Source of the DNA: Prorocentrum cordatum
Lineage: Eukaryota; Sar; Dinophyceae; Prorocentrales; Prorocentraceae
Reading direction: 5' to 3'
Assembly: GCA_963575745.1 (NCBI GenBank)
Contig: CAUYUJ010009835.1
Coordinates: forward strand, 107,501 to 171,500
Length of the DNA stretch: 64,000 nt
A program made the translations under genes and the position numbers. How positions within the stretch are numbered: the stretch's first letter is position 1; each line of letters opens with the position of its first letter. Under the pieces are notes generated by a model that saw only the letters and a program-made list of their open reading frames with translations, ran no database searches and was not told the DNA's origin. Below, in pieces: positions 42,219-53,098 of the stretch.

Positions 42219-43159
42219 TCACGTACAGTTGGCCCCCCTATTTGCCCAAGTTGCCCTTGCCATTGTGGTACTAGTAGCCTTCGGTGTACCTTTCCCTTTC
42301 GTCCCGATTTCTCCGTCACCTTTCATGGGGGACTGCGCCAATTTATCGGATAGACGTTTGATCATGTCAGAGAATTCGGGGAACTGCGCCTGGGTCAACA
42401 AGTCCTCCCACCCAGGTCCGTACTACACCTTCAGGGCCCCGCTCTCGATGGACACCCGGGCGGCGATGCCGCTGCCCACCCAGACGTGGCCTTCCTCTGG
42501 GTCGGCCCAGACGCTCTCGTTGGTATATCGCCACTGTCTGAGAATCTGTTTAGCCCCGAAAACGACAGATGTCAAGACCTGGGCGGGCAAATCTTTATCC
42601 CCCTTTGCCCACACGGCGCTGCCCCCCCTCTTTGACGGCCGCCTTCCGGACTGAGTCGATTGCGGTGTCGCTGGCAAATTTACAGATAAACTTCGCAAAT
42701 ACAATCCCTCGGAATGCCCCCATTGACGTAGATTTCTTCCGGCTGTGGGGAGTGCAAGTCCCAAAGTTTGTTTTTGACCCTCTCCCGTGCCTCCCCAAGA
42801 TCAGGAAGCGAGCGAAGCCCGCCGACCACTGCCGTAACCTCCTTTGCAATATCGTGGTGTTTGTTGCTGTGCTGGCTGATCTCCCTAAGCTGCGAGACCT
42901 CGATCTCTCACGTCTTGATGTGGTCCCAAATTGCGGCATCGATGCTCCAGGGGGGTGTATGGGCGTCGGCCTGCTCGGAGCTGCTCCCGAGGCTCGTGAG
43001 GCGAGTGCCCAAATCTTCGAGGTGCTCTTCCACTCCATCCAACCTGGTGCCGATGGTCCCGCCCATCTCTGTCAGGCGACGCTCGAGGTTAGTGATGGTG
43101 TTGTGGATCGGTTGCACCTCCCTGCGGAACATGTCGGCGATTACCTCGAGAGCGGACAA
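42219..43159 (-). pseudogene. LINE1 ORF1-like protein
   Basis: Frame 43159-42908 reads LEVIADMFRREVQPIHNTIT-type sequence and then LERRLTEMGGTIGTRLDGVEEHLEDLGTRL, a heptad-rich coiled coil. After a frame change, ISQHSNKHHDIAKEVTAVVG and EIYVNGGIPRDCICEVY segments (about 42870-42690) look like the RRM-type part of ORF1 proteins. Frame 42764-42423 continues, and 42401-42219 (FPEFSDMIKRLSDKLAQSPMK, then Lys/Gly rich) is a basic tail. ORF1 proteins bind element RNA. Assignment rests on position upstream of the endonuclease and on coiled-coil character. Confidence 0.5.
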
Positions 43160-43448
43160 TTGTGCGTGTTGTCCATGTTATTCCTGCTGTGCGGGTCCCC
43201 TTGCAGATAGATGTGCATCTGGCGGAGTCGTAGGAGTTGCAATCGTGTGTACCTCCGGTCGGGATCCGGTGCCGAGGGGATCTAAATCGTCCATCTCGTG
43301 GAGAGGGCTGAACAAAGGCTGACGAACGTCGCGTTCAAGCACTCATCGGACTGGTGTCCCTGGCGCCCGTGTGCTCGTACCAGCCATCGCAGGCTCCGAG
43401 AAAGGGTAAAGTGGCGGTGAAAGCTGTGGGATGTGAGCTGTGGAAGGT
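43160..43448 (-). other. LINE1 5' untranslated region
   Basis: Between the relict leader and the first coiled-coil frame. A 63-codon frame here has no recognisable feature. Confidence 0.4.
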
Positions 43449-43484
43449 GAGCCAGGATCAGATCTTGAGCCAACTTGAGCCAGG
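43449..43484 (-). other. Relict spliced-leader ends at LINE1 5' end
   Basis: On the minus strand CCTGGCTCAAG (43484-43474), TTGGCTCAAG (43473-43464), and a third TGGCTCA (43455-43449). TTGGCTCAAG is the exact last 10 nt of the DinoSL. The block starts directly at the inner edge of the right inverted arm. The copies are short, so chance is less well excluded than at 17141-17191. Confidence 0.5.
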
Positions 43485-43498
43485 CCTGACCTGACCTG
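43485..43498 (+). repeat. 14-bp inverted repeat flanking LINE1, right arm
   Basis: CCTGACCTGACCTG, reverse complement of 38061-38074. Confidence 0.8.
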
Positions 43499-43645
43499 CG
43501 GCGGGTTTCTTCAGAGCCTCGCAGACTGCCGACGTCCCCGCCGCCCCCATCACTCTTATCCGCAACTGCGGGGTGTTACGTTCAAATATTCTTATATATA
43601 TATATATATACACATATATACATATACATATATACATAGATCTAT
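43496..43645 (+). repeat. Family III 75-bp module and TA tract
   Basis: CTGCGGCGGGTTTCTTCAGA, GCCTCGCAGACTGCCGACGT, CCCCGCCGCCCCCATCACTC matches 46571-46645. A TATATATATATATATA block follows (43590-43645). Confidence 0.85.
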
Positions 43646-44030
43646 ATAAAGAAAGAAAGAGAGAGCAAGGGGGGAGCAAAGCGGCACAGTCCGTCTCACC
43701 ACTGCCCCTTCTACTGTGTCCGGCTTCAGTCGTCAAATCGCCGTGTTGTGGCTCATCTTGTCTGAACTGTCCATGTTCTCTTCTCGAGGGGCCTCAAGCA
43801 GGTGCGACCCCTCCCACCCGCGGGGGGGGGGCGCAGCCAGCGGCCTCGACCAGAAGGTCGGGGGCGAGCGCTCTTTCCAAAGCGAGGGTCTGCGAGAGTT
43901 CCTGGCCGGCGGCGCGCGGCATCTAAAAGCCGACGACCCCCCACCCCGTAGTCTGAGCCTCCCGTGAAGATCGCTCTGGAGCCAGTCTTTGGCAAGACAA
44001 CTGCCGAACCATGTCAGCACGGGCGGAAGG
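43646..44030. other. Spacer, nothing recognised
   Basis: Overlapping open frames on both strands (43716-44020) without family resemblance. Confidence 0.35.
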
Positions 44031-44034
44031 GCAC

Positions 44035-44590
44035 AGGCAGCAGCAACAGCAGCAGCAGCAGCAGCAGCACTGACTCTCCGCAGCCGACTTCCTCAGAGGC
44101 GCCGCAGGAGGACGCGCCTTTAGCAGCACACAATCCTTCTCGCCCGCCGCCTCCCACCATCGCGCCCCCGCACCCCTCACCGCATCGGCCGTTCCTCGCC
44201 GCCCCCCCCCCATCCACCGCCCCACATCTCCTTTCACCCCCCTCCGTTGTCCCTCCGTTCTGGTTCCCACCACTTCTCCCCCCGTGCCTGCGCCTCTTCA
44301 CCCTCCCGCCCTACCAACCCTCCCCCCCTCCTCTCTCCGTCCGCACCTCAGTTCGTGTACAGTGGACGTTTCTCGCTCCCTCACGCCTCCCCTTCTCGTT
44401 TTCTCTCTCTCTCTCTCTCTTTCCCCCTCTCTGTCCCTCTCTCTCTCGCTATCCTCCTCTCTCTCTCTCTCTCTCGTTCTCCTTCTCTCCCTTCCCGTCT
44501 CTCTCTCTCTCTCTCTCGCTCTCCCTCTTGTTTTTTCTCTCTCTCTCTCTCTATCTCTCTCTTTCTTCTTCCTCTCTTCTCTCTCATTGA
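44035..44590 (+). repeat. CAG tract, C-rich and CT microsatellites
   Basis: CAGCAGCAGCAGCAGCAGCA at 44036-44072; C/T-rich 44150-44390; CTCTCTCTCTCTCTCT runs 44400-44590. Confidence 0.9.
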
Positions 44591-44639
44591 ATATTCCCCC
44601 CAAACAGCGCATGCACTTAGGAGATCCTCGTTGTGCTCC

Positions 44640-45940
44640 TACGGAAGTTGGGTCCGCCGATGTTTCGCCACGCTGCCGCTCATTGCCGCCTCGTCGCCGC
44701 TCAAGGGCCCGCCGACGTTCCGCCACGTTGACACCAAATGCCGCAGCTGCCGCCTCGTTGCCACTTCGGGGTGCCGCCGAGGATTCGCCACGGTGCCGCC
44801 CGTTGCCGCTCAGCGGGGTCCGCCTCGTTGCCGTGGCGTTGCTGCCTGGTGCGCCGTGTGGGTATGCCGAGGATCCGCCACGTTGCCGCCCGCTGCCGCC
44901 CGTTGCCGCCTCGCTCGGGAGGTCCGCCGAGGACTCGGGAGGTCCGCCCCACCGCTCGGGAGGCCCGCCGAGAAGATTCGCCACGTCGCCGCCCGTTGCC
45001 GTCTCGTTGCCGTCTCGCCGCCGCCTGGGGGTCCGCCGAGGTATCGCCACGTTGCCACCCGTTGCCGCCAGCTGCCGTCTCGTTGCCGCTTAGGGGGTCC
45101 GCCGAAAATTCGCCACGTTGCCACCCGTTGCCGTCTCCTTGCCGCTTGGGGGGTCCGCCGAAGATCCGCCACGTTGCTGCCAATTGCCGCCCGGTGTCGC
45201 CTCATCGCCGCTTAGGGCGGGTCCGCCAAAGATTCGCCACGTCGCCACCCGTTGCCGCCTGGTTGCCGCCTGGGGGCGGGTCTGCCGAGGTTTCGCCACG
45301 TCGCCGGCAATTGTCGCTTGGGGTGTCCGCCGCATTTGGGCTGCCTCGTTGCCGCTTGGGGTTCGCCGAAGCGTCGCCCCGTTGCCACAGGTTGTCGCCC
45401 ATTGCCACCTCGTTGCGGACTGGGGTGTCCGCCGAGGTTTCGCCATACTGCCCTTGCCGCCCGCTGCCGCCTCGCTGCCCCTTGGGGGGTCCGCCGAAGT
45501 TTCGCCACAATGCCGCCCGCTGCCGCTTAGCGGGGTCCGCCTCGTTGTAGCTTGTGCGGGTCCGCCGAGGCTTTGCCACGTCGCCGCCCGTTGCTGCCCG
45601 TTCCCGACTCGTGGCCGCTTGGGGGGTCTGCCGAAGTTTCGCCACAATGCCGCCCGTAGCCACCCATTGCCGCCTCGATGCCGCCTGGGGTGTCCGCCGA
45701 AGCTTCACCACATTGCCTTTGCCGCCTGTTGCGGCCTTGTTGCCGCTTGGGGGGTCCGCCGAGGTTTCGCCACGTTGCCGCCCGCTGCCGCTTAGTGGGA
45801 TCCGCCTCGTTGCCGCTTAGGGGTGCCACCGAGAATTTGCCACGGTGTCGCCCCTCATCGCTTAGCGAGGTCCGCCTCGTTGCCGTGGCGCTGCCGCCTC
45901 GTGCCTCGTGTGGGTATGCCGAAGGTTCGTCACGTTGCCG
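44640..45940 (+). repeat. GC-rich minisatellite, 50-75 bp units
   Basis: About 20 units of CGCCACGTTGCCGCCCGTTG, CCGCCTCGTTGCCGCTTGGG and GGGTCCGCCGAGGATT with variable spacing. Frames on both strands stay open (up to 322 codons) because stop codons are rare in the unit; they are not taken as genes. Confidence 0.9.
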
Positions 45941-45999
45941 ACCGATTCGCGCAAACAGCAACACAAATATTCGGGGTCAAATCTGGCAAACACATCTAT

Positions 46000-46285
46000 A
46001 GACATATATAAATATATACATGCAGACATGTTCACGTTCACGCATTTGCGTATTTACAGGTTACATATATGCATATATAATGCGATATACGAACAACAGC
46101 ATATCTATATATATATAATATCAGAATGAGGGGACGAATGATCATGTATAGTCCATGAGTGCGTGGCTGAAGTGTGGATATGTGGTGAGTTTATGCTTGT
46201 TGCGCTATTGTTGCTGCTGCTGTTGCTGTTGGTGCTGCTGTGTTGTTATTGTTGCTGTTGTTGTTGTTGTTCTTGTTTGTTGTCG
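46000..46285 (+). repeat. TA and TTG/CTG microsatellites (family III)
   Basis: ATATATAAATATATACATGC-type sequence to 46120, then TTGTTGCTGCTGCTGTTGCT to 46285. Confidence 0.9.
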
Positions 46286-46545
46286 TCGTCCCCCCCGCGA
46301 CCCCCCCGCGACCCACCCCGCGACCCACCCCGCGACCCACCCCGCGACCCACCCCGCGACCCACCCCGCGACCCACCCGCGACCCACCGTCGACCCACCC
46401 GCAAACCACCCCGCGACCCTTCCGCGACCCACCCCGCGACCCATCCGCGACCCACCCCCGACCCATCCGCGACCCACTTGCGACCCACCCGCGACCGACC
46501 CCGCGACCCATCCGCGACCCAGCCGCGACCCACCCGCGACCTAGG
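46286..46545 (+). repeat. GCGACCCACCC minisatellite (family III)
   Basis: About 20 units of 11-13 bp, several identical in a row (GCGACCCACCCC at 46308-46380). Confidence 0.95.
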
Positions 46546-46570
46546 ACCTACCCACATTGGTTGGAAGGAA

Positions 46571-46645
46571 AAATCGGCGCCTGCGGCGGGCTTCTCCAGA
46601 GTCTCGCCGACTGCACACGTCCCCACCGCCCCCAGCACTCATCCG
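46571..46645 (+). repeat. Family III 75-bp module
   Basis: CTGCGGCGGGCTTCTCCAGA, GTCTCGCCGACTGCACACGT, CCCCACCGCCCCCAGCACTC. Only about 25 bp separate it from the minisatellite. Confidence 0.85.
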
Positions 46646-47084
46646 CACATCCAAGTACGAGCATGGAACAAACAATCATCTTTGTGACCGTTTTATCATT
46701 TCCCGGGTGACGGTCGTTATCCAGCGGGGGGGGAGTCCGGGCGGGAAGGTAACGGTCATGGTGGCCGCGGCGTGCACCCGCCAGGGTGCGTCCGCGCCAC
46801 CAGCGCATCAATCGCCTGAGCGCAACACAGCATGTAGGGGCGGGCGGGGGGGGTTCCAGGCCACTCCCCCCAATACGATCGGTAGCGTTACCCCGGGAGG
46901 GGGGGGTGTTGACCCAAGCAACGAGCGTGGGGGGAAGGGGGAAGCCCTCCATTTATCTTGTAATATTATGTACTCGCGCAAGGCCGCGTAGCCAGCCGAT
47001 AGCGGTCGGAAATGAAACCTCCCAGCGTAACTGTACAAAATATGCACCATCTGCGCTTTGGCACTGACTATTGAAGTCCTGCCA
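46646..47084. other. Spacer, nothing recognised
   Basis: Mixed sequence with G-runs near 46724, 46850 and 46897. No supported gene. Confidence 0.4.
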
Positions 47085-47690
47085 TCCACGTCGCAACAAG
47101 CGTGGTGATAATGGGGCGTGGCGCCCATCTTGCGCGAAGGGGCGAACTGTCGCTCTCGCTTTGGCGCCGCGCTCGTTTTGCAGAGAATTCAGCTCCATTC
47201 GCACGCCAATTTGTCGATGCGCGAGCGGGCGAAGGTGTAACTCTGGCCTCGGCGTCGCGCAAATTTCGTTTGAAAGTGGCATTCCCGCCTCAGCGCGGCG
47301 CATTTTTCACACGAAGGTGTAGGCCCCCGCGCGGGAGGGCGACTTGCCGCCCTCACCCAAGCCCCGTGCACTGTTCTCTTGGAACCGCCGCTCTCGCGCG
47401 GGCGCGGCGCATGTTTCGCTTGCCAGTTAGCGTTTTAGCAGCAGCGAGGGGCTGCGCGAGAGGCGGCGAAATGCTGCCCTCGCACCGGCGCCGCGCACTT
47501 CGTGAGTGAAAAAAGGCAATGCTGTTTCGGCGCGGCGCTGCGCTCATCGGAAGTTTTGCCGCTTCCGCCCTGCCGCGGCCCGCGTCGACCTACTTTTTGC
47601 CAAGTCGTCGGAAGCGGAACAGCGCGCGAGCGCCTTCCGTTCGCTAGGTGGGACCGCGATCCTATCCCAACACCAAAATGTGCCACAATT
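47085..47690 (+). repeat. Dispersed repeat of about 550 bp, copy 2
   Basis: Partner of 860-1430. Internal GCGCCGCGCTCG-type phrases recur several times, so it may itself be a diverged satellite block. Confidence 0.7.
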
Positions 47691-48655
47691 TGATTCCCAT
47701 TTAATGGGGCCCTGGGCCCGGAAACGGACGCGAACGGGGGCCGGCCCTGGACGCATGCGCGTCGCCGCGCCGTCCAGAATCGGGCGTTGGCAGGACTGGA
47801 TTTAGTTTGACCTGGCTTAGTGATTCGGGAGCGGCCAGGAGGGGGGTGCCCAAGAGGGGGGGGTGCAAATCATGACCGGCGGCATGTGCGCGGCCCAGCG
47901 GGGGGGCCAGGGACGTAAGGAAATAAGAAGAGGCGCCATGAAATCTGGGGAACTATCATGTCCCCCGCCATGATATCCACCCCCCCTAGTCATCACCCCC
48001 CTCTTTTCCGCCCCCGAAAGATGTGTAACGAGGGACGCCCCCCCCGCCCCAGTCCACTATTGACCGGAACTGCCGTCACCCTAAAAACACCAGCTATGGC
48101 AGACCTGGTCTTGTGATTCCAATCAATATTTTGGATCTCGGGGCCCACTCACTAACCGGCTCCCCTTAATCAGGGTCCTGGCTACATCCGACAGAGACTT
48201 CCGTCTCTTCTTGCCGCCTGGCCTGGATCAGTCATCTTCACAACGAGATTTAGTGCCAACGTGTGCTGGTCCACCTAAACTCCTCAGTATCCCGCCGGTC
48301 ATGTAAGAATGGCCGACACATGCCGAACGGGGTAACACAATCAGACACACTGGGCGAACACATGTCCTGAGGATCATCGACTGGAGGGGAGGGGCCCGCG
48401 GCGTCGTAGAGAGCTGGGCCCTTCTGGACGGCGGCAATCCGCGGACCTCCTGCCTCCTGGTCCCCCAGGGAGCCAGCGAACCACGTGAACATCAACTTCC
48501 TTCTCCGCCGGCGCCGAGCCCTATTCCGGCACCCAGCGCCACCAGGCATCGACGCACGAAGCGCGCCGTGAGGTCGGCGCTGGGGGCGCAGGGAGGCGGC
48601 CCAACGCTGGCGGAGAGTCCGTCAGCGGATGTCCGAAACTCATACTCATGCAGTT
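47691..48655. other. No recognisable gene
   Basis: Contains G and C runs (47840-48050). A 99-codon minus-strand frame (48250-48549) shows no known domain. Confidence 0.35.
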
Positions 48656-48659
48656 TCAC

Positions 48660-49400
48660 TAGTTCCCCTCCTCCCCCTCCTCGTCCCCCTCGTCCACCTT
48701 CCTCTCGTTTCCCTCCTCCGTCCCCCCCCTCCTCCTACCTCCCCTTTCTCCTCCACCTCCCCCTGCACCTTCGCTCCTCCTCCCCCTCACCCACCTTTCC
48801 CCACTTCCACTTCCTCCTCCTCCTCCATTCCTTGTCCTTATGAATAACTCCTCCCTGCCGCACCCCGAGGCCAGTTGGAAGGGCGGGCTGTGCGTTTCGC
48901 CTGAGACACCCTCGAAGGTTCTGCAACAATTTCAGGGATGGAAGGCGGGTGGATTTCAAAGTGTGGTTGTCATGTTCGCGTCGCGCACATCCGTCGTAAA
49001 AACTTGGGAGGGCGTCGCAGAGTGAGGACAAGTGTTTTCAACATGTGGCTCTCGCCTTAGCCCAGAGCACACCCGTCCCGAAAAAATCCAAGATCGTCTC
49101 GGATTGAAGACATGTCGTTTGCAACATGTGGCTCTCGTTTTCGTGCCGCGCACATCCGTTTAACAAATTTGCAAACGCTTCACGGATGGAAAGCGGGTCG
49201 TTTTCAAACTATGGCTCTCACCTTAGCGCCGCGCAAATCCGTATACAAAAACGGATGGAGGGCGTGCCGTTTCGGCTCTCACCTCAGCGCCGCGCACACT
49301 CGTCATCGAAAACTGCAAGAGCCTCACGGATGGAGAGCGGCAGCTTACAAAATATAGCTCTCGCCGTAGCGCCGCGCACATTCGATCAAAGAGTTTACAG
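48660..49400 (+). repeat. Family II repeat: TCC, module, 85-bp array
   Basis: TCC/CCT-rich 48660-48835, then the module AATAACTCCTCCCTGCCGCA, GCGTTTCGCCTGAGACACCC (48843-48912), then five to six units anchored by TGTGGCTCTCGCCTTAGC and CGCCGCGCACATCCGT. Confidence 0.85.
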
Positions 49401-49550
49401 CAGTTTGCAAGGTTCTCACGGTTCACGTCGTAGAAGCTGTGTGTTGGCATTATGTCCGGCAATAAACAAAAGTTTTCTGTGGGGGCCTTTGAAGAAAGAC
49501 CTCGGGAGGAAGGCTCATTGCGGCAGGATTCGTGCGTCTTGGCTCTGCGC
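49401..49550 (+). repeat. Family II link segment
   Basis: GTGGGGGCCTTTGAAGAAAG and GAAGGCTCATTGCGGCAGGA resemble GGGGCTTACGAAGAAGGAAC and GGAGGGTTCATTGCAACATC at 58316-58362. Confidence 0.6.
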
Positions 49551-49554
49551 CGGC

Positions 49555-50360
49555 CCTCCTCCTCCTCCTCCTCCTCCTCCTCCTCCTCCTCCTCCTCCTC
49601 CTCCTCCTCCTCCTCCTCCCTTTCCCTCCCCCCCATCCCCTCCGCCCACCTCCTACCCCCCCCCCTCCCCCCTCCTTTTCCCCCCACTCGCCCGGACGGA
49701 GGGATGGGCGGCACGGCATCCTCCTCCTCCTCGTCTGGCAGGACGACCGGGAGCTCCTCTGGGGAGGCGCGGGGGAGAGCGGCTGGGCGGCGGGGGCCTC
49801 TGGAGCCTGCGGCGCGTCCAGTGCCGCCTCCTCCTCCTCCTCCTCCTCCTCCTCCCCTCCTCCTCCTCCTCATCCTCCTCCATCCTCCTCCCTCCTCCAT
49901 CCTCCTCCTCCTCCTGCTCCTCCTCCTCCTCCGCCTCCTCCTCCTCCTCCTCTCCTCCTCCTCCTCCTCCATTCCTCCATCCTCCTCCATCCTCTCCTCC
50001 TCCTCCTCCTCCTCCTCCTCCGCCTCCTCCGCCTCCTCCTCCTCCTCCCGCCTCCTCCGCCTCCTCCTCCTCCTCCTCCTCCTCCTCCTCCTCCATCCTT
50101 CTCCCTTGTTGATGATTCCTCCCTGTCGCACCCCGGGGGCGGGCCGGGCGCTTCGCCTGAGACGCCCTCACCATCTATGACCCCGAAGCTGAAAGTTGGC
50201 GCGAGTTTCACGGAGGGCGCGGGCGGGCGGTTCTCAAAAGGTGCTCTTGTCCTCAGCCTCCGCGCGCACTCGTCTTAACAATTCGCCGCAGGTTCACTGA
50301 CAGAGGGCGGTGCCTATTCAACATGTGGCTCTCGCCTCAGCGCCGCATGCATGCGTTATC
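49555..50360 (+). repeat. Family II repeat: TCC blocks, module, short array
   Basis: TCC at 49555-49620 and 49828-50100, module TTGATGATTCCTCCCTGTCG, GCGCTTCGCCTGAGACGCCC (50106-50175), then about 1.5 satellite units. Confidence 0.85.
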
Positions 50361-50439
50361 AGGGTATACATCAGTTCAAGGATTATCAGGACTACCTCAA
50401 AACATGTTTTGGCACTTGTCCGACTACCAGGGCGCAACA

Positions 50440-50665
50440 AATATGATAATTCGTGATGTCGGAGTCAAAGAAATTCCGTTCTGGCACGATTCGGCATCGC
50501 CAAGACGCAACAGTAATGGCGATTCGCGGCGTTGAAACCCCAGAAATAGTTTTCGGGCGCAATTCCGAATTTCCAAACCGTTGGCTTCCAACGGCTGCAC
50601 CTCACTCAGCGAAAATGAATGTTTGTAGGGGTCTATATTGATGAGTCTTGGGTTTACACTGGTCC
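50440..50665 (+). repeat. Family II link segment
   Basis: Parallels 58170-58385: GCAACAGTAATGGCGATTCG against GCAACAGTCAGATTGACCCG, GCGTTGAAACCCCAGAAATA against CGCTGAAGTCCCCGGAATTG, and GAGTCTTGGGTTTACACTGG against GCGTCTTGAGTTTACACTGG. Confidence 0.75.
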
Positions 50666-50752
50666 AGCTCCTCCTCTTTCTCCTCCTTCTCCTCCTCCTC
50701 CTCCTCCTCCTCCTCCTCCTCCTCCTCCTCCTCTTCCTCCTCCTGAAATGTT
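50666..50752 (+). repeat. TCC microsatellite
   Basis: CTCCTCCTCC array immediately after the link segment. Confidence 0.95.
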
Positions 50753-51429
50753 CAGGTTTTTGGCGGTCAACGATGCCGCGGACAGGTTGGCAAACAATTG
50801 TTCCGCCTCCGCCCTTCGCAAGGCAGAAGCATTGCCCATTTGGGAATTTGAGGAGGAGGCCACGTGCATCCGAAGCAGGATCCTGGCCGTCACTGCCTTT
50901 TCCCCCCATCGACCCGTGCCGAGGGCACCGAACAGACCGGACGGGGTAAGAAGCCCCGCCTGGATTTTGAGGCGGCCCGTGCCGAGACTACCCACACTCT
51001 GCGCTCTAAGATGTGGAAGCGCCGCGAATGCGGCTCGGAGCCCATCTCTCGCGGGACGGGCGGTCTAAAGTTAGTGGCTGCAGCAGCCCTGCCGCCCGGG
51101 AACCTCCGCCCTCGCTGAGGCAGTTTGCCCTAGCCCTACGAGGCGCAGGGTGGTCGTCCACCCTTCGTATTCTCAGGCGGTTCGACGTGGGACGTGGGGA
51201 GGGGGACTGGGCGGGAAAGGGCGTGCGCGTGCCAAGTCTGCGGTGGCTTGGGCCCCCACCCTTTTTCAGGGCTAGGGAAAACTCCTCAACCAGTGCCGCC
51301 CTGCCACCAGGACGGGGCGGCTCTACCTTGCCAGGCTGGCCCAGGGCCTGCTTGGGCGACCCTCGAGGGGTGCGGCAGCAGCCAGCTGGTCGGCAACCTG
51401 ACCCCGCTCTCGGCTGCCCTGCGCCTCGC
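50753..51429. other. Unique-looking DNA inside a family II block
   Basis: Non-repetitive GC-rich stretch between two TCC tracts. Frames on both strands, none recognised. Confidence 0.35.
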
Positions 51430-52700
51430 CACCACCTCCTCCCGCCACCATCTCCTCGCCTTCCTCGTCTTCCTCCTCTTCCTCCTCTTCCTCCTCCGCG
51501 CCCTCCGCCTCCGCCAGCTCTGCGTCCTCCTCCCCCCCTCCTCCTCCTCCTCCGCCTCCTCCTCCTCCTCCTCCGCCTCCTCCTCCTCCGCCTCCTCCTC
51601 CTCCTCTCCTCCCTCCCCTCCTCCTCCTCCGCTCCCTCCTCCTCCTCCTCCTCCTGCCTCTCCTGCTCCTCCTCCTGCTCCTGCCTCCTCCTCCTCCTCA
51701 TCCTCCTCCGCCTCCTCCTCCTCCTCCTCCTCTCCTCCTCCTCCTCCTCCCCTCCTCCATCACCTTTCCTGATGGGTAAGTTTTCCCTGCCACACCCCCA
51801 GAAACATCGATAGGACGGACAGGGCGTTTCGTTCCATAGTCCATCAACGCTTATATGCAATGAGCAACAGTTCCCTGCAGCGTACTCTCTTCCTAGCGCC
51901 GCACACACTCGTCCCACACACATGCGATTTATTAGCGGATAGAGGAAGGCATGGCGTGATCAAAATGTAACTACCGCCTCTCCGCCGCGCACATTCGTCT
52001 TGTGTGTGTGATGCAATGCGCCTACGGATGGAAGGAAGTTCCTTGTCACACTGACGATGTTGCTCTTGCGCCGCGCACATTCGCCCGAAAAGATTGCCAC
52101 AACTTCACGGATGGAGGGCGGGTCGTTTTCAAACTGAGGTTCTCGGCTTGGCGCCAGGCGCACTCATCTTACACATTGCCACAACTTCACAAATGGGGGG
52201 GGGGGGGGGGCGTTTTCATAATGCGGTTCCCGCCTTAGCGCCGCGCGCGTTCGTCATACAAACATTCAAGCGATTCACGGATGGTGGGCTCCTCTTCAAA
52301 ATATAAACGATGGTTCCCGCTCCAACGCCGCGCACTTTTGTGTAAACAATTTGCACTGGCTTCGCGGGTGAGAAAGCAGCTCTTGTGGAAAAGGAGGTTC
52401 CCCCTCCAGCGCAGCGCAGACCCGTATCAGAAGTTTGCAAATGTGGCTGGCCTGCCGCCGTAGCCCCGCGCGCATGTGTTGAAACGTTTGACGCAATATC
52501 ACTGATGGAAAACGGGCTCTCCAAAATGACTATCGCGCATCAACGCCTCGCACGATATTTCAAACAGTTCGCACTCGCTTCTGGCACGGATTGCGGTTCC
52601 TGTTTCCCCGACAGGAACTCTCTGCCTCAATGCCGCGCGCATTCGGTTTTGAACGCAGCGTTCTGCACGGTTGAGGACGGTCTTCTGTCAACATCAAGTT
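51430..52700 (+). repeat. Family II repeat: TCC, module, 85-bp array
   Basis: TCC/CTCCGCC 51430-51770, module GGTAAGTTTTCCCTGCCACA, GGCGTTTCGTTCCATAGTCC (51776-51842), then about nine diverged satellite units to 52700. A G run lies at 52195-52210. Confidence 0.85.
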
Positions 52701-53098
52701 GTCGCGATGAAGCTCGGTGATCTTAAAGACAGGAAGGAAAACGCCAACGCAAGTAGCAAGACACGGATCCACGGCGGCTCTCTTTCAACATGGAGCTGTC
52801 GTCTCCATTTCCCTTGAAGTCCCTGACCACGCATATTCCTTGACATTCCCGATTCCTTGAAGTTTCACGGATCGGGGTGGGGGTCCTCCTGCGAATGGGG
52901 ATGTCGCTGGCTACCTCGCTGAACGGTGAAACCACTGTGTTGTCACATTCCTGGCTACGCGCCAGGGAGATGCAAGGCGTTTCCTTTTCGAAGTGGGACA
53001 TTCGCCAGAATTGCAAGCCCAAACGCGTTGGACCTTCAAGGGGGGCGCTGTATGTAATCAGCTAAGAGGAGGACTCGCAGGGGCGGCTGAAGAGGAGA
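52701..53098 (+). repeat. Family II link segment (diverged)
   Basis: CCTTTTCGAAGTGGGACATT resembles GTTTTCCAATGGGACATTTC at 58271 onward. The rest is too diverged to align by eye. Confidence 0.45.

Larger units (their letters stand above)
38075..43484 (-). mobile_element. Degenerate non-LTR retrotransposon (LINE1)
   Basis: Minus strand, 5' end at the right: relict SL ends (43449-43484), ORF1 with coiled coil (43159-42423) and basic tail (42401-42219), inter-ORF repeats (41770-41160 and 41945-41865), endonuclease (about 41095-40260), RT (about 40250-38440) and a 3' tail with a GGA tract. Frames shift repeatedly, so it is inactive. It is flanked by 14-bp inverted, not direct, repeats. It lies between the minisatellite and the 75-bp module of a family III repeat, which are adjacent in the other copy (46285-46645). 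It is therefore inferred to be an insertion. Confidence 0.75.

Noticed and set aside
38061-43498. LINE1 segment as a DNA transposon with 14-bp terminal inverted repeats
   Set aside because: The content is endonuclease and RT, not a transposase, and the arms lie outside the leader relics. The inverted arms are reported as an oddity of the target site instead.
44247-45215. 322-codon plus-strand ORF of Arg/Pro/His composition
   Set aside because: It joins a CT microsatellite to the GC-rich minisatellite; the neighbouring frames are equally open.
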